From: Pararobbsia silviterrae
Lineage (GTDB): Bacteria > Pseudomonadota > Gammaproteobacteria > Burkholderiales > Burkholderiaceae
DNA length: 64,000 nucleotides
Reading direction: 5' to 3'
Assembly: GCF_003628125.1 (NCBI RefSeq)
Contig: NZ_RBZU01000005.1
Span: 248,001-312,000 of the forward strand
Shown: positions 57,975 through 64,000 of the stretch, in pieces
Position numbering within the stretch: the stretch's first letter is position 1
Layout: each line of letters starts with the position of its first letter
Made by a program: the position numbers and the translations under genes
The notes under the pieces: generated by a model
Database searches by the model: none
What the model saw: only the letters and a program-made list of their open reading frames with translations
Told to the model about the DNA's origin: nothing

Positions 57975-58838
57975 ATGGTGAGCGCACAGGTTCGTCGCGA
58001 GGCGGCGTGGTACGCGATATCACGCAAGATCAGTCAGCGACGGGCGTGTGCGCTGCTTCAGGTCAGTCGATCGAGCTTGCGATACGTGTCGCGCATGCCG
58101 GCGAAGAACGCCTCGGTGATGGAGGCAATGCGCGCGCTTTCGGGGATTTATCCGCGCTTTGGTTTGCGTCGTATCCGAGTCTTGCTCGGACGAGACGGAT
58201 TCGAGATCGGCAAGGAGCGCTGCGCCCGGCTGTGGGCACAAGCAGACCTACAAGCGCCTAAAATGCGACGTCGACGCAGGCTTGCGAACAGCCGGCCGCG
58301 TGTTCCAACGCCGTCGGCGAGAAACGTCGTGTGGAGCTACGACTTTGTGTTTGATGCCTGCGCAAACGGGCAACAGCTGAAGTGCTTGACGGTGGTCGAC
58401 GAATACACGCGAGAGTGCCTCGCGATCGATGTAGCCGGTTCGATCCGCTCGCACCGCGTGATCGACATACTGGGGCGACTGATCAGCGTGCACGGAGCAC
58501 CCCGATAAATTCGGTCGGACAACGGCCCTGAGTTCGTGAGTGCGCGGCTACTTGGTTGGGCTTGCGGGGAACGCATCGAAACGGTCTTTATCGATCCAGG
58601 CAAGCCGTGGCAAAACGGAACGAACGAAAGCTTCAACGGCAAGTTCAGGGACGAGTGCTTGGCAATGGAGTGGTTCCGCAATCGAATCGAAGCAAAGATC
58701 GTGATCGAAGACTGGCGTGTGCACTACAACAAGGTACGGCCACATTCGAGCTTGAATTACCAGACGCCCGACGAGTTTCGTCGGGCACACGAACAACGAC
58801 TACCAACAGCCGTTATTTCTGGAATCGCGTGGTCTTAG
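57975..58838 (+). pseudogene. IS3-family transposase OrfB with in-frame stop
   Basis: Starts MVSAQVRREAAWYAISRKIS at 57975. HTH-like segment, then the DDE integrase core: VWSYDFVFDA (D), IRSDNGPEF (D), NESFNGKFRDECL (E). Between SVHGAPR and IRSDNG a TAA (58506-58508) replaces an expected sense codon (TAC Tyr fits). With that codon restored it would have 287 residues, normal length. Ends HSSLNYQTPDEF...AWS. Inactive as it stands. Confidence 0.88.
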
Positions 58839-58949
58839 GAAACCGGGCAGGTCAGTGTTTCATATCGGCTGAGTTAGACGGAAGACCGCTATTTTTGCTA
58901 CTATCCGGCCTCGCGCGGTGAGTGAGGGGCGCCAAATGTTTTCGATGGC

Positions 58950-58966
58950 TACGCATTTATTACGCA
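58950..58966. repeat. Two TACGCA repeats, probable integrase arm sites (right)
   Basis: TACGCA at 58950-58955 and 58961-58966, 11 bp apart, 38 bp inside the att core. Same hexamer as the four copies at the left end. Confidence 0.6.
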
Positions 58967-59003
58967 TAAGTCGCTGGGAGCCTTTCTGGATGGGCGTGCG
59001 GGT

Positions 59004-59021
59004 GTCCCGCTCCTCGCACCA
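59004..59021. repeat. attR core (tRNA-Leu 3' fragment)
   Basis: Exact second copy of the 18-bp tRNA end, preceded by GTGCGGGT. The T-loop TTCGA of the intact tRNA is missing here, so this copy cannot form a tRNA. Confidence 0.92.
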
Positions 59022-59210
59022 CTCAGTAGTTGATTCTTAACAGCGGCGTTTTCGAGTGCTGTCGAAAGCCCGTCGCGCGCTGTCAGGAATCCAGTCTCGT
59101 CGAGCCAGCTTTCGCTTGGCTCGGCAGGCGCTTTCTTTGCAACATTGTGCTTCGCGCGGATCGGTCCCGGTTGCCGGTCCTGTGCCTTCCCTGGGCTTGA
59201 ATAGTCATCC

Positions 59211-60050
59211 GTGAAGCCTGATCAATACACGCAGGAAAAAGGCGCGCCGCTCGGTTCGAGCGCGTATTACGCCGTCCTTCGCGCGCCCGCATCGCGGCGG
59301 CGCGCATTGACCGCCTTGTTTGCCCTGCGGCGCGAACTCGAGGAAACGGTCGAGCAATCGTCTGACACCGCGGTCGGCCACGCGAAACTGGCCTGGTGGC
59401 AACGCGAACTGGCCACGATCGCCGACGGCCAGCCGACCCATCCGGTCGCCATCGAGTTGCGCGGCGCGCTCGACGCAACACAGGCCGAGCAGACCGTCAT
59501 CGCATTCGCCGACATCGCCGAGGGATTCGCGATGGACCTGGCCCAGGCGCGCTACCTCGACTTGCCCGGACTCCAGCAATACGTGCGCAAGATCGGCGGC
59601 ACGTTTTCCGCGTTGCTCGCCGCCCAATCGAAGGACGGCGCCGACGACCGCGAGTGGGCATTTTCGGCGGGCGTCGCGCTGATCTTCGCTGAAATCGTCC
59701 GCGATATCGGCGACGACGCGCGTCGCGGCCGAATCTATATTCCGATCAGCGAGATGCAGCAGTTCAACGTGACGGCGGCCGATATCATTAACCGCCGCTA
59801 CTCTGATCACTTCACCGCGCTGATGCGCTTTCAACTGGATCGCGCGCGCGACGGCTTGCGTGCCGCGCTCGCAGCCGCGTCGCGCGCGACGCTCAAGCGG
59901 CAGCCCGTGATTCGCGCACAAATCGCGATCGCGCTCGCACTGCTCGATGAGATCGAAGGCGAGCAGTACCAGGTGCTACATCAGCGAATCGCGCTGACGC
60001 CCGTGCGCAAGCTTTGGGTCGCGTTCCGCGCGACGCGTCTCGGCATCTGA
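59211..60050 (+). CDS. Squalene/phytoene synthase-family protein (HpnD- or NDUFAF6-like)
   Basis: 279 residues from GTG 59211. GSSAYYAVLRAPASRRRALTALFAL is the family N-terminal helix. The second acidic motif is intact in EIVRDIGDDARRGRIYIP. The first acidic motif, usually DDxxD, reads EETVE in RRELEETVEQ. HpnD makes presqualene diphosphate for hopanoids, but loss of the first Asp pair makes a non-catalytic or different role possible (NDUFAF6-like proteins assist respiratory complex I). Convergent with glycerate kinase. Confidence 0.72.
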   Translation: MKPDQYTQEKGAPLGSSAYYAVLRAPASRRRALTALFALRRELEETVEQSSDTAVGHAKLAWWQRELATIADGQPTHPVAIELRGALDATQAEQTVIAFADIAEGFAMDLAQARYLDLPGLQQYVRKIGGTFSALLAAQSKDGADDREWAFSAGVALIFAEIVRDIGDDARRGRIYIPISEMQQFNVTAADIINRRYSDHFTALMRFQLDRARDGLRAALAAASRATLKRQPVIRAQIAIALALLDEIEGEQYQVLHQRIALTPVRKLWVAFRATRLGI

Positions 60051-60158
60051 CCGGGTCGTCGGGATATCCTGCGCTCAGGATCGGCGCCGGGTAGGGGCCG
60101 TCCTGGCGCGTTGGCCGCCGATCTGACGTTTCTAAGTCGCCTACGACTCAGCACCTAC

Positions 60159-60182
60159 GACTCAGTCATCTCTGACTGAGTC
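60159..60182. terminator. Hairpin between convergent genes
   Basis: Perfect 10-bp inverted repeat GACTCAGTCA / TGACTGAGTC with loop TCTC. It is embedded in a patch of direct repeats (ACGACTCAG twice, AAGTCGCC twice) between the squalene synthase-like gene and glycerate kinase. No U tract. Could end transcription in both directions. Confidence 0.55.
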
Positions 60183-60283
60183 GCCTCGTCGTTTCCAAGT
60201 CGCCCCGTATCGATCATCGAGCTACGCCGTCATGGCGCTCGGCGGTGCGCCGTGGCGAGCATCGCGCGTCAGGCGAGCGTTTG

Positions 60284-61453
60284 TCACGCGCGCGTTTCGA
60301 GGCGCGCCACGCCGCGCGCCGCATCGAACAGGCGAGCGAGCTGCTCGGCGCCGTCGGCAAGCAATGTTTCGGCGCCCGCGATGGCGGCGTCGAGCGTCAT
60401 CGGACCCGGTATCGGCGAGAAGCAGCCCGAGAAATGCGCGCCGAGCGCGGGCAGTGCATCGGGCACGATGCCCCCCGACAGCAGCGTCGCGGGGATGCCG
60501 GCCTTGCGCGCGTGACTGCACGCGACGAAGGGCGTCTTGCCGCGCAAGGTTTGCTCGTCGCTGCGGCCTTCGCCCGTGATCAACCAATCCGCGCCCTCCA
60601 GCGCGGCATCGAGCCCGACTTCCGCCGCGACGATCTCCGCGCCCGGTTCGAACGTGGCGCCGAGCGCATGGAGCGCGAATCCGAGGCCGCCCGCGGCGCC
60701 CGCGCCGGGCAAGTCGCGCACGCGCTTGCCGAGGGCGGCTTCGACGAGATCCGCGAAATGCGAAAGCGTACGGTCGAGCGTCGCGATTTGCGCGGGCTTC
60801 GCGCCCTTTTGCGGACCGAACATCGCGGTCGCGCCATGCGGTCCGCACAGCGGATTGTCGACATCGGTCATGGCGACCAACTCGCATTGACGCAGTCGCG
60901 CGTCAATCCCGCTTGCATCGATGCCTGCAAGCCGGTCGAGCGAGTCGGGTGTCGGAGGGAGGGGCACACCGTCTTCATCAAGCAGACGCATGCCGAGCGC
61001 GCTGAGCAATCCGGCGCCGCCGTCGTTCGTGCTGCTGCCGCCGAGTGCGATGAGGATGCGGCGCGCGCCCTGATCCAGGTGCGCGCGGATCGCATCGCCG
61101 AGGCCGAGTGTGCTGCGACGTTCGATGGGTACGCGCATTCCTGCCGCATCGGTGAGTCCGACGATCTCCGCGCTTTCGACGATCGATGTCCGGTCGTCGA
61201 GCACGCCCGATGCCGCTTCGAAGGGTTCGCCCGCGGCGTTGCGCACATGCACGCGAACACGCCGGCCGCCGCGCGTCAGCAGTGCGTCGAGCGTGCCCTC
61301 GCCGCCGTCGGCGAGCGGGCGCATCCGGATGTCGGCGGCATGCCAGACCCGGCGTACGCCGGTAGCGATCGCATGCGCGACCTGCTCGGCGCTGAGCGAG
61401 CCTTTGAAGGAATCCGGGGCGATCACGACGACGGGGGCAGCGGTGTTGGGCAT
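60284..61453 (-). CDS. glxK: Glycerate kinase
   Basis: GK-I family (PF02595) kinase that phosphorylates D-glycerate to 2-phosphoglycerate. 389 residues from ATG 61453. IAPDSFKGSLSAEQVA at the N-terminus, PLADGGEGTLDAL, LGGSSTNDGGAG, DVDNPLCGPHGA with FGPQKGA, and GEGRSDEQTLRGK are all present. It would finish the glyoxylate-to-glycerate route that the purine pathway feeds. Upstream frame extensions are not homologous. Confidence 0.92.
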   Translation of the reverse strand: MPNTAAPVVVIAPDSFKGSLSAEQVAHAIATGVRRVWHAADIRMRPLADGGEGTLDALLTRGGRRVRVHVRNAAGEPFEAASGVLDDRTSIVESAEIVGLTDAAGMRVPIERRSTLGLGDAIRAHLDQGARRILIALGGSSTNDGGAGLLSALGMRLLDEDGVPLPPTPDSLDRLAGIDASGIDARLRQCELVAMTDVDNPLCGPHGATAMFGPQKGAKPAQIATLDRTLSHFADLVEAALGKRVRDLPGAGAAGGLGFALHALGATFEPGAEIVAAEVGLDAALEGADWLITGEGRSDEQTLRGKTPFVACSHARKAGIPATLLSGGIVPDALPALGAHFSGCFSPIPGPMTLDAAIAGAETLLADGAEQLARLFDAARGVARLETRA

Positions 61454-61860
61454 GGTGTGTGATTGGGGTTCGAGGGCGAGGGCACGCGCCAGCGCAATCG
61501 CGCGTGTCTTTGCACGCGTTGATCGCCGAATGCGCGTGGCGATGCGGTGGTGACCACATGGGGCGCGCGGCATGCGCGTGTCGCGACATGTCGACCGCAT
61601 GCTCCGACTGCATATGCCGATTGCATGCACCGGCCCATCGCGGCGCGCCGATTGTCCGCGCGTGCGAACGCAAGCGCAAGCGCGCATTGCATGGACGACG
61701 CGGTTCAGCGCACCGCGCGCGACATGATCGGACGGCGGCGCGGTCACGCCCCAAGCGGTTCGAGCCACGGGCTCTCGATCGATGCAGTAAAGCCATGCAG
61801 CAAAGCGACGCAGGCGGCAAAACGACATGGCCAAGCGATGCAGGCAGACGACGCAGCCAA

Positions 61861-61939
61861 GCGATGGGATCAAGCGATGGGATCAAGCGATGGGATCAAG
61901 CGACGCGGCCAAACGACGCGGCCAAACGACGGGACCAAA
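61861..61939. repeat. 13-bp minisatellite upstream of tig
   Basis: Three perfect copies of GCGATGGGATCAA (61861-61899) run into three diverged copies of the GCGACGCGGCCAA type up to 61939. Weaker relatives (GCGATGCAGGCAG) extend back to about 61805. Confidence 0.9.
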
Positions 61940-62096
61940 CGATCGAGCGCAACGGCTCGGTGACATGCGTATCGCACGCTTCACTCGTCATGTGCAACGG
62001 CGTTCGGGCGACCCCCGGTTTACTGCGCCGGTATGCGCCGCTATAGTCAAAAACCCGGCAAACGCGCCTTTTTTCGCTGCGTCGAAAAGAGTTTGC

Positions 62097-62102
62097 TAGA
62101 AT
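62097..62102 (+). promoter_or_regulatory. Possible tig -10 element TAGAAT
   Basis: TTGCTAGAATACC lies 97 bp before the tig start. The -35 region at the expected distance (TTTTCGC) is poor. Placement is tentative. Confidence 0.35.
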
Positions 62103-62198
62103 ACCCGGCTTCATTCGACCACTGCGCTTTGCGCTGAGCCGACGGCCTGCAATCTCGCCGCATGTGCTCGGACAAGAACTTTCAGACTGGATGCATCC

Positions 62199-63554
62199 AT
62201 GGCTAACGTTGTAGAAAATCTCGGCAAACTCGAACGGCGCGTCACGATTTCCCTCCCCAAGGAAGGCGTGCAGAAGGAAATCGACAATCGCATCAAGCAG
62301 CTCGCGAAGAATGTGAAGATGCCGGGTTTCCGTCCGGGCAAGGTGCCGCTCAAGATGGTCGCGCAACAATATGCGGGCCAGGTCGAGGCTGAAGTCCTCA
62401 GCGACAAGGTCGGCCGTGAATTCTTCGATATCAGCCGCGCCGAGAACCTCAAGGTCGCAGGCTCGCCGCGTTTCGCGTCGAAGGAAGGCGAACAATCGCC
62501 CGACGCGTACGCATTCGATGCGACGTTCGAGATCTACCCCGAAGTCAAGATCGGCGACATCGCGACGGCCGAAGTCAGCCGCACGACGACCGATATTTCC
62601 GACGCGGAAATCGACCGCACGCTCGACATCCTGCGCAAGCAGCGCGTGCACTACCACGTGCGCGGCGAAGCCGGTGAACACGGCGACGGCGGCACGGACC
62701 TTGAAGCGAAGGAAGGCGATCGCGTGACGGTCGACTTCGTCGGCAAGATCGACGGCGTGGCGTTCGCCGGCGGTACGGCGGAAGACTTCGTGTTCGTGCT
62801 CGGCGAAGGCCGCATGCTGCCCGAATTCGAAAAGGCCGCGCTCGGCCTCAAGCTCGGCGAATCGCGCGAATTCGATCTCGCGTTCCCCGAGGACTATCAC
62901 GGCAAGGACGTCGCAGGTAAGACCGCGCAATTCACGGTCACGCTCAAGAAGGTCGAGTGGGCCCATCTGCCGGAAGTCGACGCTGAATTCGCGAAGTCGC
63001 TCGGCATCGCCGACGGCGACATCACGAAGATGCGCGGCGAGATCAAGGAAAACCTCGAGCGCGAAGCCAAGCGTCGCACGCAAGCCCTGCTGAAGAACCA
63101 GGTCATGGACGCGCTGCTCAAGATCAGCGAACTCGACGTGCCGAAGGCGCTCGTCGAACAGGATCAAGAGCGCCTCGTCGAGATGGCGCGTCGCGACCTC
63201 GAGCAACGTGGCGTGCCGAACGCCGCGCAAGCGCCGATTCCCGCCGAAATGTTCCGCGAGCAAGCCGAGCGTCGCGTGAAGCTCGGTCTCGTAATCGCCG
63301 AAGTCGTTCAACAGAACAATCTTCAAGCGAAGCCCGAGCAGATCCGCGCGGAAGTCGATGAATTCGCGAAGAGCTACGAAGATCCGAAGGAAGTCGTGCG
63401 TTGGTACTATTCGGACAAGCAGCGCCTGTCGGAAATGGAAGCATTCGTCGTCGAAAACAACGTCGTTGAATTCGTGACGGCGAAGGCGAAGGTGACCGAC
63501 AAGCAAGTCGCGTTCGAAGAGCTCGCGAGCGCCGCCGCGGCGCAACAGGCTTAA
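62199..63554 (+). CDS. tig: Trigger factor (ribosome-associated chaperone, prolyl isomerase)
   Basis: 451 residues. The N-terminal ribosome-binding domain contains the signature GFRPGKVP at residues 44-51. The FKBP-type PPIase domain covers about 155-245 ([17 protein letters not shown]), and the C-terminal chaperone domain is helical. It binds the exit tunnel protein L23. tig followed by clpP is a conserved order. Confidence 0.96.
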   Translation: MANVVENLGKLERRVTISLPKEGVQKEIDNRIKQLAKNVKMPGFRPGKVPLKMVAQQYAGQVEAEVLSDKVGREFFDISRAENLKVAGSPRFASKEGEQSPDAYAFDATFEIYPEVKIGDIATAEVSRTTTDISDAEIDRTLDILRKQRVHYHVRGEAGEHGDGGTDLEAKEGDRVTVDFVGKIDGVAFAGGTAEDFVFVLGEGRMLPEFEKAALGLKLGESREFDLAFPEDYHGKDVAGKTAQFTVTLKKVEWAHLPEVDAEFAKSLGIADGDITKMRGEIKENLEREAKRRTQALLKNQVMDALLKISELDVPKALVEQDQERLVEMARRDLEQRGVPNAAQAPIPAEMFREQAERRVKLGLVIAEVVQQNNLQAKPEQIRAEVDEFAKSYEDPKEVVRWYYSDKQRLSEMEAFVVENNVVEFVTAKAKVTDKQVAFEELASAAAAQQA

Positions 63555-63603
63555 TCGCCCTGAGTTGCTTCGTGCGCGCCGTGTTTTGGCGCGCACCCCT
63601 GTC

Positions 63604-63635
63604 ATGCGCCGGATGTTCTCCGGCGCATTATTTTT
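63604..63635 (+). terminator. Intrinsic terminator after tig
   Basis: Perfect 10-bp stem ATGCGCCGGA / TCCGGCGCAT with loop TGTTC followed by TATTTTTA, 50 bp after the tig stop. Separates tig from clpP transcription. Confidence 0.92.
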
Positions 63636-63849
63636 AAGTGGCTGCCGTAAACGGTTGTATCAGACGTGTCGTTCCGGCCCGTCGCATTCGGACGCAAGCG
63701 GTGAATGGCTTGATTTTGCCGGGCCGCGGCGCATATAGGCGTGTGAATGCCTGCGGCGTGCCGGGCAGTGCGGCGCGTCCGTAACTTATGCGCACGGCAA
63801 ATTTGTCGTGTAACGTAGCGATGTAACTAGACAACCAAGGACTGCCTGC

Positions 63850-64000
63850 ATGACGTTCCGCGCCGATTTCGCATCCGGTTTTCCGCACTCGATGAATCGC
63901 CCCTCCGACGAAACGCCTGATCCCACGACGCTCGGCCTCGTGCCGATGGTGGTCGAGACGAGCGGTCGCGGCGAACGCGCGTATGACATTTATTCGCGCC
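63850..64000 (+). CDS. clpP: ATP-dependent Clp protease proteolytic subunit, N-terminal part
   Basis: The first 50 residues are inside the window. After a variable start ([17 protein letters not shown]) comes [23 protein letters not shown], the universal ClpP N-terminal loop and first strand. An ATG at 63892 is an alternative start. The gene continues beyond the window. Confidence 0.92.
   Translation, partial: MTFRADFASGFPHSMNRPSDETPDPTTLGLVPMVVETSGRGERAYDIYSR

Larger units (their letters stand above)
56291..58854. mobile_element. IS3-family insertion sequence, interrupted by an IS1111-type element
   Basis: Terminal inverted repeats TGACCTGCCCCGGT (56291) and AACCGGGCAGGTCA (58841-58854) match with one base of slack, with TG...CA ends. 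Without the inserted element it is about 1.2 kb, the normal IS3 size. No direct target duplication is seen at the flanks (CCT versus GTG), so a rearrangement may have removed one. orfA and orfB lie on the plus strand. Confidence 0.85.
50497..59021. mobile_element. Genomic island (about 8.5 kb) integrated at tRNA-Leu
   Basis: Bounded by the 18-bp att repeats, with an integrase just inside the left end. It holds genes of lower GC content than the flanks: LysR and MFS, a phage tail fragment, a lipoprotein and nested IS elements. The integrase is broken, so the island is probably fixed. The phage tail remnant suggests a decayed prophage. Confidence 0.9.
58855..59210. other. Right end of island and gap before the squalene synthase-like gene
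   Basis: Contains the two right-arm TACGCA sites, the distal att core, and about 190 bp of flank without a recognisable gene. No IS boundary is seen other than that at 58854. Confidence 0.5.
61454..62198. other. 745-bp intergenic region between glxK and tig
   Basis: No gene supported. The first half has many GCATGC/CATGCGC-like words and few structure clues, the second half holds the minisatellite at 61861-61939, and the last 100 bp contain the probable tig promoter. Confidence 0.55.

Noticed and set aside
61861-61939. CRISPR-like repeat array
   Set aside because: Units are contiguous without spacers and vary; it is a minisatellite. No cas genes are present.
61896-63605. 569-codon frame antisense to tig
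   Set aside because: Composition mirrors the tig coding strand and shows no domain; tig is certain on the other strand.

Overview
The window looks like a chromosomal segment of a GC-rich betaproteobacterium of the Burkholderiaceae type. This rests on GC-rich codon use, on the neighbourhoods mfd / ispD-ispF / EnvZ-OmpR pair and tig-clpP, and on the complete aerobic urate-to-ureidoglycolate pathway. A plant-associated Burkholderia-like or Robbsia-like organism is a guess only. No species-level claim can be made by eye.

Layout. 1-5.6 kb: a sugar ABC transporter (binding protein cut by the window edge, permease, ATPase) and a GntR/FCD regulator, divergent from an L-fuconate dehydratase-type enolase-superfamily enzyme, with a palindromic operator between them. 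5.8-10.3 kb: the large helicase Lhr. 10.5-16.7 kb: acyltransferase, hotdog thioesterase, LysR regulator, NAD-dependent epimerase-like protein, a small protein, tadA and an LD-carboxypeptidase. 16.9-29.3 kb: a purine catabolism block made of puuE-uraD-alc-allA, membrane urate oxidase (puuD), uraH, an 8-oxoguanine/guanine deaminase-type amidohydrolase, a LysR regulator and a nucleoside-type ABC transporter without its binding protein. Between allA and puuD sits an unrelated gene with an HExxH motif that resembles NleD/HopH1-type secreted metalloproteases.

29.6-45.8 kb: ybiT, a DUF1289 protein, an outer-membrane phospholipase A with a long N-terminal extension, a Mn/Fe NRAMP transporter with a Fur-like box, the polyamine importer potF-G-H-I with a strong hairpin between potF and potG, argE, an orphan gene and mfd. 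46-50 kb: ispD, ispF, an EnvZ/OmpR two-component system and a small exported protein.

50.4-59.0 kb: a roughly 8.5 kb genomic island integrated at the 3' end of a tRNA-Leu(UAG) gene. Its att core is an 18-bp direct repeat, and phased TACGCA repeats lie just inside both ends. The integrase is broken twice (TGA nonsense and a one-base slip in A7). Cargo is a LysR/MFS efflux pair, a phage tail NlpC/P60 remnant without its catalytic Cys, a lipoprotein with beta-propeller-like repeats, and an IS3-family element that is itself interrupted by an IS110/IS1111-type element. The noncoding 3' end of that IS1111 element holds a 9-base match to its own insertion site, as expected of a bridge/seek RNA guide.

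59.2-64 kb: a squalene/phytoene synthase-like protein with a degenerate first acidic motif, glycerate kinase, a minisatellite-like intergenic region, tig with a clear terminator, and the start of clpP.
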